A stretch of DNA of 10,217 nt, taken from the NCBI RefSeq assembly GCF_002293435.1, contig NZ_DBDF01000206.1:1-10217 (forward strand), written 5' to 3'. Source of the DNA: Bacteroides sp. UBA939. Its GTDB lineage: Bacteria; Bacteroidota; Bacteroidia; Bacteroidales; Bacteroidaceae. Made by a program: the position numbers and the translations under genes. Positions 1 through 5,961 of this stretch are shown one piece after another; position 1 is the stretch's first letter; each line of letters opens with the position of its first letter. The notes below the pieces were generated by a model that was not told where the DNA came from, made no database searches, and saw only the letters and a list, made by a program, of their open reading frames with translations.

Positions 1-167
1 TTGATCGGATAATGGTACAAGACATTATTCTTTTCAAACAGAACAGGGTCGCTGACAAAGTCATTATAGATAGTATAATCCCCGACAATGATGTTCGGAC
101 TCTTGATTACGGTATTCAGGTAGATCGTTTGAGAATCGTTTCTTCTCGGATATATTTTTTTGTTCAT
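1..167 (-). CDS. Vat/CatB-type xenobiotic O-acetyltransferase (3' end beyond window)
   Basis: The first 55 codons of a hexapeptide-repeat acetyltransferase of the Vat/CatB (xenobiotic acetyltransferase) family. Members transfer acetyl from acetyl-CoA to streptogramin A, chloramphenicol or other hydroxyl substrates in the cytoplasm. The translation begins MNKKIYPRR, then has TVIKSPNIIVGDYTIYND and ends in FEKNNVLYHYPI. The pattern VGDYTIYND...FEK...VLYHYP is the characteristic N-terminal signature of this family; the left-handed beta-helix and catalytic His lie outside the window. The start at 167 is chosen because an in-frame TGA lies three codons upstream. Only about a quarter of a usual 210-residue protein is visible, so substrate and resistance role cannot be judged; many chromosomal homologues have no proven drug substrate. 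Confidence 0.8.
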   Translation of the reverse strand, partial: MNKKIYPRRNDSQTIYLNTVIKSPNIIVGDYTIYNDFVSDPVLFEKNNVLYHYPI

Positions 168-308
168 TGTAAATCAATTTGTTATTAAAGATATTATTCA
201 TATTAGATAGCGGCAGGTAAAGCCACAAAGAATCGGGAATGACAATCTTGCCATTCCTGTCGTTTAATAACAAACTCATATACAACGTTGCCACTTCATA
301 GTTAATCA

Positions 309-316
309 CAAAAGTA
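309..316 (-). promoter_or_regulatory. possible -7 box for the acetyltransferase gene
   Basis: Read on the minus strand this is TACTTTTG, a full match to the Bacteroides -7 consensus TAnnTTTG. The region 19-21 bases upstream is T-rich (TTTTTTTTCATA) and could serve as a weak -33 element. It would give a leader of about 135 bases before the ATG at 167, which is long, so the match could be chance. Confidence 0.3.
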
Positions 317-584
317 GTATTTTTAAAGTTAATATGAAAAAAAAGAGTATCTTTTACAGCCTATGACAACGAAGAAGGAAATTCTTTGTAGACTTTAAGA
401 GCTACGAAGCAAATGCAAACATGGGCCTCAATTCTCCGAGTCGTGAAATGGAAAATCGGTCTTATAAACAACCTGAAGCATCCTCGACAAAAGTATCTGC
501 TAACAGTGAAAGGGGTGGGCGTTTACAACTCATTGGAAAGAGGTGTTTAGGCGGTAGACATTTGTTTAAAAAGAAGCAAAAAGA
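317..584. other. intergenic region without a convincing gene
   Basis: This lies between the acetyltransferase upstream region and the pnp terminator. A 67-codon plus-strand frame (421-624) has no recognisable domain, runs through the terminator hairpin and has no promoter that I can see. Short frames exist on both strands across about 460-560, including a 23-codon minus-strand frame beginning MSCKRPPLSLL, but none has family support. I list it as intergenic; the 460-560 stretch may be a dispersed repeat (see findings). Confidence 0.5.
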
Positions 585-612
585 AAGTCCGGCGGAAAGT
601 TTCGCCGGACTT
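585..612 (-). terminator. intrinsic terminator of pnp
   Basis: A perfect 10-bp stem: AAGTCCGGCG at 585-594 pairs with CGCCGGACTT at 603-612 around the 8-base loop GAAAGTTT. Read on the minus strand, the stem is followed by a U-rich run (the plus strand is A-rich from 569 to 584). It sits about 80 bases beyond the pnp stop, which fits a terminator for that transcript. On the plus strand the downstream bases are TCTCTATTAC, a poor U-tract, so the direction is minus. Confidence 0.85.
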
Positions 613-693
613 CTCTATTACTAAACTAAGAAACTGCTTTACCTCTTCTAAGCATTGGTTTCACTCAAAACGGTTAAAGAGTAAAGGATTTCC

Positions 694-2820
694 TTATTTC
701 TTTTCCGGTCTTGGCAACAATGCTTTCCGGGAAAGCTTGAATTTTCCGGTCTTCGGATCAATATCAAGCAGTTTTACTTCGATTTCGTCACCTTCCTTGA
801 TGCCTGCTTCTTCTACGGTATCCAGACGCTTCCAGTCAATTTCTGAAATGTGCAGCAAACCGTCCTTGCCCGGCAGGAATTCAACGAAAGCGCCATAAGG
901 CATGATGGAGCGTACCTTACCTTTGTACACTTCACCAACTTCCGGTACAGCAACAATGCCTTTGATCAGGCGCATAGCGTCTTCGATGCTCTTCTTGTTG
1001 GTTCCGGAGATTTCGATTCTTCCGATGTTGTCCACTTCTTCGATGGTGATAGTAGCGCCGGTTTCTTCCTGCATGCCTTGGATGATTTTTCCACCGGGGC
1101 CGATAACTGCGCCAATGAATTCTTTAGGAATAGTCATCATCTCGATGCGCGGAGCATGAGGTTTTAGTTCTTCGCGCGGTTCCTGGATAGTTTCCAGAAT
1201 CTTGCCGAGGATGTGCAGACGTCCTTCTTTTGCCTGGTTCAAGGCACGTTCCAGAATCTCATAAGACAAACCGTCAACCTTGATATCCATCTGTGTAGCA
1301 GTGATACCATTCTTTGTTCCGGTTACTTTGAAGTCCATATCACCCAAGTGGTCTTCGTCACCAAGAATGTCGGACAGTACGGCATACTTGTCTTCGCCTG
1401 CATTCTTAATCAATCCCATTGCGATACCTGATACCGGCTGGTTAATCTTCACACCTGCATCCATCAATGCCAGAGTTCCGGCACATACGGTAGCCATGGA
1501 AGATGAACCGTTGGATTCGAGGATGTCGGATACTACACGTACAACGTACGGATAGTCAGCAGGAATTTGTCCTTTCAGCGCGCGCCATGCCAAGTGGCCA
1601 TGACCGACTTCGCGACGACCTACGCCACGTTGCGCTTTGGCTTCTCCGGTGGAGAAAGGAGGGAAGTTATAATGTAGCAAGAAGCGTTCCTTGCCGTGTT
1701 CGAGTACGTCGTCGATAATCTTTTCGTCCAGCTTGGTACCCAAAGTAACGGTGGACAGAGATTGGGTTTCGCCACGGGTGAAGACAGCCGAGCCGTGAGG
1801 TCCGGGCAGGTAGTTGACTTCACTCCAGATGGGGCGTATCTCGTTAGTCTTACGTCCGTCGAGGCGTTTGCCTTCATCCAGAATGCTGCGGCGCATGGCT
1901 TCTTTTTCTACATCGTGATAATACCGGGCGATTAGCGGAGCTTTTTCTTCCAGTTCTTCTTCACTGAATTGTGCTTTGAATTCTTCGCGGATGGCATCGA
2001 AAGCATTCATGCGTTCGTGCTTATTGTTGTTGCCGGAAGCAGCGATGGCATAAGCCTTGTCGTAACATGCTTCGCGAACGGCTTTGCGCAGTTCTTCGTC
2101 GTTTACTTCGTGGCAATATTCGCGTTTTACGGTAGAACCAACTTCTTCCGCCAGCTCCATTTGAGCCTTGCACTGTATCTTGATTGCTTCGTGAGCAGCC
2201 TTCATGGCGTTCAGCAAATCAAGTTCGGATACTTCGTTCATTTCCCCTTCCACCATCATGATGTTTTCATAAGTGGCGCCGACCATGAGGTCCATGTCTG
2301 CTTCTTCAAGCTGTTCGAAAGTCGGGTTGATAACGAATTGCCCGTCGATGCGTGCTACGCGTACTTCGGAAATAGGTCCGTTGAAAGGGATATCTGAAAC
2401 TGCGAGAGCGGCAGAAGCTGCGAGTCCTGCCAATGCATCCGGTATATCAATGCCGTCTGCGGAGTAAAGGATAATATTTACGTATACCTCTGCATGGTAA
2501 TTGTCAGGGAATAAGGGGCGGAGAGCGCGGTCAACGAGGCGGCAAGTGAGGATTTCATAATCGGAAGCACGTCCTTCGCGCTTAGTGAAACCACCGGGGA
2601 AACGTCCGAATGAGGCGAATTTTTCTTTGTACTCTACCTGTAACGGCATGAAATCTGTTCCGGGAACTGCGTCCTTGGCGGCACAAACAGTAGCTAAAAG
2701 CATGGTGTTGCCCATACGAAGCATTACAGATCCATCTGCCTGTTTTGCCAGCTTTCCCGTTTCGAGCGTGATGGTTCTGCCATCAGGAAGCTCGATCGTC
2801 TTAACAATTGGGTTAATCAT
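694..2820 (-). CDS. pnp: polynucleotide phosphorylase
   Basis: PNPase is the phosphorolytic 3'-to-5' exoribonuclease (polyribonucleotide nucleotidyltransferase). It works as a cytoplasmic trimer that degrades and processes RNA. The 708-residue product has the full family layout: first RNase PH domain (about 13-145), linking helical domain, second RNase PH domain (about 325-555), KH domain (about 563-620, GPGG at 574-577) and S1 domain (about 628-700). The catalytic-core motif SDILGDEDHLGDMDFKV begins at 483, with the acidic residues D488 and D494 expected to bind metal. I prefer the ATG at 2820 (MINPIVKTIEL). An in-frame ATG at 2850 would add ten residues, but it falls only about 9 bases after the -7 box at 2859-2866, leaving almost no leader. 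The gene is monocistronic, divergent from the lipoprotein gene, and ends at a strong terminator. Confidence 0.97.
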   Translation of the reverse strand: MINPIVKTIELPDGRTITLETGKLAKQADGSVMLRMGNTMLLATVCAAKDAVPGTDFMPLQVEYKEKFASFGRFPGGFTKREGRASDYEILTCRLVDRALRPLFPDNYHAEVYVNIILYSADGIDIPDALAGLAASAALAVSDIPFNGPISEVRVARIDGQFVINPTFEQLEEADMDLMVGATYENIMMVEGEMNEVSELDLLNAMKAAHEAIKIQCKAQMELAEEVGSTVKREYCHEVNDEELRKAVREACYDKAYAIAASGNNNKHERMNAFDAIREEFKAQFSEEELEEKAPLIARYYHDVEKEAMRRSILDEGKRLDGRKTNEIRPIWSEVNYLPGPHGSAVFTRGETQSLSTVTLGTKLDEKIIDDVLEHGKERFLLHYNFPPFSTGEAKAQRGVGRREVGHGHLAWRALKGQIPADYPYVVRVVSDILESNGSSSMATVCAGTLALMDAGVKINQPVSGIAMGLIKNAGEDKYAVLSDILGDEDHLGDMDFKVTGTKNGITATQMDIKVDGLSYEILERALNQAKEGRLHILGKILETIQEPREELKPHAPRIEMMTIPKEFIGAVIGPGGKIIQGMQEETGATITIEEVDNIGRIEISGTNKKSIEDAMRLIKGIVAVPEVGEVYKGKVRSIMPYGAFVEFLPGKDGLLHISEIDWKRLDTVEEAGIKEGDEIEVKLLDIDPKTGKFKLSRKALLPRPEKK

Positions 2821-2858
2821 AAAAAATGTTTTATCTATATTTTCTTTCAAAATTCCTG

Positions 2859-2866
2859 CAAAGATA
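2859..2866 (-). promoter_or_regulatory. -7 promoter box of pnp
   Basis: Minus strand TATCTTTG, an exact TAnnTTTG match and the same octamer used before greA and before the esterase gene. Transcription would start near 2852, giving a leader of about 30 bases to the ATG at 2820. No clear TTTG -33 element is present; the bases at the right distance read TTTTCACC. Confidence 0.75.
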
Positions 2867-3037
2867 CATATTTATTCATGTAATGGGGTGAAAATGAGAT
2901 AAAAAGTTTGTATTTGACGTTTTTTAAAAAGATTCCGGGTGTAAGAATGCGGAGAAAATGCTTTGACTAAGTAGCTGTTTAGGCTGATAATAATTAAAAA
3001 AAGGAAACCCAAAACAGTTTCTAATCTCGAAAAGAAC

Positions 3038-3045
3038 TATATTTG
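3038..3045 (+). promoter_or_regulatory. -7 promoter box of the thioredoxin-fold lipoprotein gene
   Basis: TATATTTG, an exact TAnnTTTG match, 34 bases before the ATG at 3080. The only TTTG-like -33 candidate (TTTC at 3018-3021) is spaced 16 bases away, slightly short. The 170 bases between this and the pnp -7 box are AT-rich and hold no other recognised element. Confidence 0.65.
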
Positions 3046-3079
3046 CACGTTATTTCTAATATAGAATAAGAAGTTAAAT

Positions 3080-4231
3080 ATGAAAAAGATCTGTTTTGTT
3101 GCGTTTACTGCTTTGGTTTTAAGTGCATGTAGTTCTGAATCGAAATTCAAAGTTGAAGGTGAAGTTTCAGGTGCCGACGGCAAAATGTTGTATCTGGAAG
3201 CTGCGGCATTGGCAGGTATTGTGCCTTTGGATTCCGTGAAATTGAAGGGTGACGGTTCGTTCGGTTTCAAACAAGCGCGTCCGGAGTCTCCGGAATTTTA
3301 TCGTTTGCGTGTGGACGATAAGGTCATTAACTTTTCGGTGGACTCTACGGAAACAGTTCAGATAAATGCTCCTTATATAGATTTTGCAACCGCATATACG
3401 GTGGAGGGTTCGGCAAACAGCACCAAAATAAAGGAACTGACATTGAAGCAGATAAAATTGCAGAGTGAGGTCAACGCATTAATCAGAACGATGCAGGCAT
3501 ATCAGATTGGTGCGGATGTTTTTGAAGATAGCCTGGCTGCGTTGATGAAGAATTATAAGGATGATGTGAAAATCAAGTATATCTATTCCGCACCGAATAC
3601 GGCTGCCGCTTATTTCGCTCTGTTCCAGAAGTTGAACAACTATCTTATTTTCGACCCGCTGAACAACAAGGAAGATATTAAATGCTTTGCAGCCGTAGCA
3701 ACGAGTCTGAATAACTACTATCCTCATGCCGACCGCTCAAAGAATCTTTATAATATTGTGATTAAAGGGATGAAGAACACCCGTACGCCGCAACAAAAGG
3801 TGATGGAACTGCCGGAAGAGGTTGTCTCCGAAACCGGTATTCTGGAAATCAGTCTGCGTGATATGAAAGGTAATGTTCGTAAGCTGAGTGAACTCAAAGG
3901 TAAAGTCGTATTGTTGGATTTTACCATCTATCAGAGTGCGGCTTCTACTCCACACAACTTCTTGCTGAACGATCTTTATACCAAATATAAAGACCGGGGA
4001 TTGGAAATATATCAGGTATCGCTTGATGCAGACGAACATTTCTGGAAAACAACAGTGGACAATCTTCCCTGGGTTTGTGTAAGAGATGCAAATGGTATTT
4101 ACTCGAATATTGCTGCTATGTATAACGTTCAGTCGGTTCCCGAGATTTTCCTTATAAACCGTAATAGTGAGTTAAGCGCCCGTGGCGGAACAATAAAAGA
4201 CCTGGAAGCAGCAGTAAAAGCGCTACTGTAA
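3080..4231 (+). CDS. DUF4369/TlpA-like lipoprotein with cysteine-less thioredoxin active site
   Basis: A 383-residue lipoprotein. The signal peptide ends in lipobox LSAC (14-17), so C17 should be lipidated and the protein anchored in the cell envelope. Residues about 22-100 are beta-rich and resemble the DUF4369 domain common in Bacteroidetes. About 115-245 is helical. About 250-383 is a TlpA/AhpC-like thioredoxin fold with GKVVLLDF (274-281), the cis-proline loop QSVPEIFLI (351-359) and a final helix. In TlpA-type proteins the segment after LLDF is WASWCGPC; here it is TIYQSAASTP, so both active-site cysteines align with serines (S286, S289). The only cysteines are C5, C17, C202 and C333. 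Thiol-disulfide exchange by the usual mechanism is therefore unlikely; a binding or scaffold role is inferred. It has its own promoter. It lies upstream of greA on the same strand but is separated from it by 182 bases and a second promoter. Confidence 0.88.
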   Translation: MKKICFVAFTALVLSACSSESKFKVEGEVSGADGKMLYLEAAALAGIVPLDSVKLKGDGSFGFKQARPESPEFYRLRVDDKVINFSVDSTETVQINAPYIDFATAYTVEGSANSTKIKELTLKQIKLQSEVNALIRTMQAYQIGADVFEDSLAALMKNYKDDVKIKYIYSAPNTAAAYFALFQKLNNYLIFDPLNNKEDIKCFAAVATSLNNYYPHADRSKNLYNIVIKGMKNTRTPQQKVMELPEEVVSETGILEISLRDMKGNVRKLSELKGKVVLLDFTIYQSAASTPHNFLLNDLYTKYKDRGLEIYQVSLDADEHFWKTTVDNLPWVCVRDANGIYSNIAAMYNVQSVPEIFLINRNSELSARGGTIKDLEAAVKALL

Positions 4232-4286
4232 CTTGTTATAAATTAGAGGCTTTCATTTAAACATGTTACAAAGCAGCTATTTTTGC

Positions 4287-4317
4287 TTGACATGTATTGA
4301 TTAAAAGCCTATCTTTG
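4287..4317 (+). promoter_or_regulatory. greA promoter
   Basis: TTG at 4287-4289 (the -33 element, within TTTTTGCTTGA) and TATCTTTG at 4310-4317 (the -7 box) are separated by 20 bases, the ideal Bacteroides spacing. Transcription should start near 4322-4324. An imperfect inverted repeat overlaps the -33 element: ACATGT at 4261-4266 and 4290-4295, with AAGCA (4271-4275) against TGCTT (4284-4288). It may mark a protein-binding site or the upstream gene's weak 3' hairpin. Confidence 0.8.
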
Positions 4318-4336
4318 CAGAAGAAAAAAGTGAGGA

Positions 4337-4373
4337 GGGTTCCAGCATGCTGACCATGTTGGAATTCTTTTTT
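4337..4373 (+). terminator. terminator-like hairpin in the greA leader (attenuator candidate)
   Basis: TTCCAGCATG at 4340-4349 pairs with CATGTTGGAA at 4355-4364 (10 bp, one G-U) around the 5-base loop CTGAC. GGG at 4337-4339 extends the stem by pairing with TTC at 4365-4367, and the run TTCTTTTTTG ends at 4373. This has the shape of an intrinsic terminator lying between the greA promoter and greA itself, about 15 bases after the expected start of transcription. Termination here would release an RNA of roughly 50 bases. Function is inferred from structure alone. Confidence 0.65.
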
Positions 4374-4457
4374 GTTATAACACCATTTTTAAACTTAAAA
4401 GGAGGAAAACTGTATGGCTTATATGTCAGAAGAAGGCTACAAGAAATTGATGGCTGA
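4347..4457 (+). CDS. possible leader ORF overlapping the start of greA
   Basis: A 36-codon frame starts at the ATG at 4347. GGAGGG at 4334-4339 sits 7 bases before it, as good a Shine-Dalgarno as that of greA. It translates as MLTMLEFFFVITPFLNLKGG, then KLYGLYVRRRLQEIDG, and ends at TGA 4455-4457, overlapping the first 44 bases of greA in another frame. Its start codon lies inside the left arm of the leader hairpin, so a ribosome initiating here would block the hairpin. Strong Shine-Dalgarno sequences are uncommon in Bacteroides, which makes two in one short leader notable. It is not a recognised family; the frame could be fortuitous. Confidence 0.3.
   Translation: MLTMLEFFFVITPFLNLKGGKLYGLYVRRRLQEIDG
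4401..4405 (+). promoter_or_regulatory. strong Shine-Dalgarno of greA
   Basis: GGAGG, within AAAAGGAGGAAAAC, lies 8 bases before the greA ATG. It fixes the start at 4414 and is stronger than usual for this phylum. Confidence 0.75.
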
Positions 4458-4878
4458 CTTGAAAGAACTGGAAACGGTGGAACGCCCTAAAATATCGGCG
4501 GCGATTGCTGAGGCGCGTGACAAGGGAGACCTGTCGGAAAATGCAGAATATGATGCGGCTAAAGAAGCACAAGGTTTGCTTGAAATGAGAATCAATAAGC
4601 TGAAAGCTGTTATTGCAGATGCTAAGATTATTGATGAATCTAAACTGAAAACAGATTCCGTACAGATACTGAACAAGGTGGAACTGAAGAACGTGAAGAA
4701 CGGTATGAAGATGACTTATACCATCGTTTCGGAAAGTGAAGCCAATTTGAAAGAAGGTAAGATTTCCGTTAATACCCCGATTGCACAAGGATTACTTGGT
4801 AAGAAAGTCGGTGATATAGCTGAAATCAAAGTGCCGCAGGGCATGGTAAACCTTGAAGTAGTGAACATATCATTTTAA
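4414..4878 (+). CDS. greA: transcription elongation factor GreA
   Basis: GreA enters the secondary channel of RNA polymerase and stimulates cleavage of the backtracked transcript so that elongation can resume. The 154 residues match the usual length of about 158. The N-terminal antiparallel coiled coil (about 1-75) carries the tip motif ARDKGDLSENAEYDAAKEAQ (34-53), with the acidic tip residues D39 and E42 corresponding to E. coli D41 and E44. The C-terminal globular FKBP-like domain (about 80-154) contains the conserved SVNTPIAQGLLGKKVGD (118-134). It has its own promoter and an unusual structured leader, and ends 4 bases before a strong terminator. The HIT gene follows 62 bases downstream and may be reached by read-through. 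Confidence 0.97.
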   Translation: MAYMSEEGYKKLMADLKELETVERPKISAAIAEARDKGDLSENAEYDAAKEAQGLLEMRINKLKAVIADAKIIDESKLKTDSVQILNKVELKNVKNGMKMTYTIVSESEANLKEGKISVNTPIAQGLLGKKVGDIAEIKVPQGMVNLEVVNISF

Positions 4879-4881
4879 TGT

Positions 4882-4917
4882 AGAAGGCAGGTCCGCGTAT
4901 GGACTTGCCTTCTTTTA
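4882..4917 (+). terminator. intrinsic terminator after greA
   Basis: AGAAGGCAGGTCC at 4882-4894 pairs with GGACTTGCCTTCT at 4901-4913 (13 bp, one G-U) around the loop GCGTAT, followed by TTTATAT. The near-symmetric A/T flanks are modest as a U-tract, so some read-through into the HIT gene is plausible. An ATG at 4899 falls in its loop and is not a credible start. Confidence 0.85.
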
Positions 4918-4940
4918 TATATCTATATATTACAAAAGCT

Positions 4941-5333
4941 ATGGCAACAATATTCAGTAGAATTATCGCAGGTGAAATACCTTCTTATAAGGTAGCGGAA
5001 GACGATAGGTTTTATGCTTTCTTAGACATCAATCCGTTGGTGAAAGGTCATACACTGGTGGTTCCCAAGCAGGAAGTAGACTATATCTTCGATTTGAGTG
5101 ACGAAGATTTGGCGGCGATGCACGTTTTTGCCAAGAAAGTGGCGCGTGGCATCGAAAAGGCTTTTCCTTGCAAGAGGATTGGTGAAGCTGTAATCGGTCT
5201 GGAAGTGCCTCATGCACACATTCATCTTATTCCTATTCAGAAGGAATCCGATATGTTGTTCTCTAACCCGAAGCTGAAACTTTCTGATGAAGAATTTAAG
5301 GCGGTTGCCGAAGCAATCCGGGCTGCACTCTGA
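4941..5333 (+). CDS. HIT-family nucleotide hydrolase/transferase
   Basis: A 130-residue histidine-triad protein of the Hint/HinT-like group. Members hydrolyse AMP from AMP-linked amines or acyl-adenylates, or act on dinucleotides, in the cytoplasm. It opens MATIFSRIIAGEIPSYKVAE, the typical N-terminus, has GHTLVVPK at 36-43, and carries the signature HAHIHLIP at 91-98 (H91, H93, H95; H95 should be the nucleophile). I chose the ATG at 4941 over the in-frame ATG at 4899, because the latter lies in the terminator loop and would add 14 residues absent from the family. No clear promoter lies in the 23 bases after the greA terminator, so expression probably depends on read-through from greA. A strong terminator follows. 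Confidence 0.93.
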   Translation: MATIFSRIIAGEIPSYKVAEDDRFYAFLDINPLVKGHTLVVPKQEVDYIFDLSDEDLAAMHVFAKKVARGIEKAFPCKRIGEAVIGLEVPHAHIHLIPIQKESDMLFSNPKLKLSDEEFKAVAEAIRAAL

Positions 5334-5365
5334 AAAACATTTTTTTCTTCCTTTATAAAATAGAA

Positions 5366-5405
5366 CCGGGAACTGGGTGTGATACTCAGTTCCCGGCTTT
5401 TTTTT
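5366..5405 (+). terminator. intrinsic terminator after the HIT gene
   Basis: CCGGGAACTGGGT at 5366-5378 pairs with ACTCAGTTCCCGG at 5384-5396 (13 bp, one G-U) around the 5-base loop GTGAT, followed by C and eight T residues (5398-5405). It is a strong rho-independent terminator 32 bases past the stop. Its T-tract abuts exactly the end of recognisable cellulase sequence on the other strand. Confidence 0.93.
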
Positions 5406-5930
5406 CTTCACATAGTCTTCAGCGATTCTGGGGTTACCCCAAGCCGTTTCACCGCCGCTGGCTTCGAGCGTGTTTCCTATATTCCAGCCCGCATACATTT
5501 TAGCCGCCAATGTGAGGGCGTTGCTTTCCATACCGACGTCAGGCAATTCACCGGCAAGCTGTCTCACTGTAACGGTTTCCGTAAGGTTACCGCCTTTCAC
5601 GGTAATGACGGCAGTACGATCGTTCGTATCAGGATTCGCTTCTACCTCCACCGTATATCTAAGTACTGTGGCCGAATTGGATGTAGCGCGGGTTATCGTA
5701 CACCAATTCTGATTGCTGGTTGCTTCCAGCGGTACATTCGATTTGATAGAGAGCGTGCTCGTACCTTCAGCATTGGAAAAAGCCATTCCGTTGGTCAGAA
5801 AGTTTTCGGGGATTGTGATTTCCGGTGTAACCGGTTCATCTTTGCTGTCGCAGGCTGCTACAAAGGGAAAAAGGAACAGTGCCAGCAGTGCCAGATAATT
5901 ACTCAGATGTTTAATGGCATCTTTCTTAAT
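5406..5930 (-). pseudogene. 5' remnant of a BACON-GH5 cellulase lipoprotein gene
   Basis: About 175 codons of the N-terminal part of a glycoside hydrolase family 5 endoglucanase-like lipoprotein. Numbering from an ATT at 5930: a signal peptide ends in VAAC (24-27); a BACON-like domain covers about 40-130, ending TVTVRQLAG; then comes the start of the GH5 barrel, KMYAGWNIGNTLEASGGETA, followed by WGNPRIAEDYVKK, where homology stops. The catalytic glutamates and most of the barrel are missing. The frame reads on into antisense HIT sequence, which is unrelated. No ATG precedes the signal peptide in frame; the expected position (before KKDAIKHLSNY) reads ATT, so the start also appears lost. There are no internal stops or frameshifts, which suggests recent decay. 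Confidence 0.85.
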
Positions 5931-5933
5931 AAG

Positions 5934-5941
5934 TACATTTG
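5934..5941 (+). promoter_or_regulatory. -7 promoter box of the DUF4143 remnant
   Basis: TACATTTG, an exact TAnnTTTG match, 20 bases before the ATG at 5962. TTTA at 5910-5913 is a possible -33 element with a 20-base spacer. The promoter overlaps the 5' end of the cellulase remnant on the other strand. Confidence 0.6.
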
Positions 5942-5961
5942 TACATAAAAACAGAGAAAGT

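Noticed and set aside
421..624. Plus-strand 67-codon ORF
   Set aside because: It runs through the pnp terminator hairpin, has no promoter or family resemblance, and its C-terminus is encoded by the terminator stem.
1969..2397. 142-codon plus-strand ORF antisense to pnp
   Set aside because: It is a shadow of the pnp reading frame, with composition rich in F, V and H typical of antisense frames.
2821..2850. Ten-residue N-terminal extension of PNPase from the ATG at 2850
   Set aside because: It would start only about 9 bases after the -7 box, and the extension is absent from the usual family start MINPIVKTIEL.
4899..4940. ATG at 4899 as the start of the HIT protein
   Set aside because: It lies in the loop of the greA terminator and adds residues not found in HIT proteins.
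5022..5405. Continuation of the cellulase frame across the HIT gene
   Set aside because: Past 5406 the translation is antisense HIT-gene and terminator sequence with no GH5 similarity.
5914..5961. Upstream ATG at 5914 for the DUF4143 remnant
   Set aside because: It precedes the -7 box at 5934-5941; the ATG at 5962 matches the normal N-terminus MKRLLIEKL.
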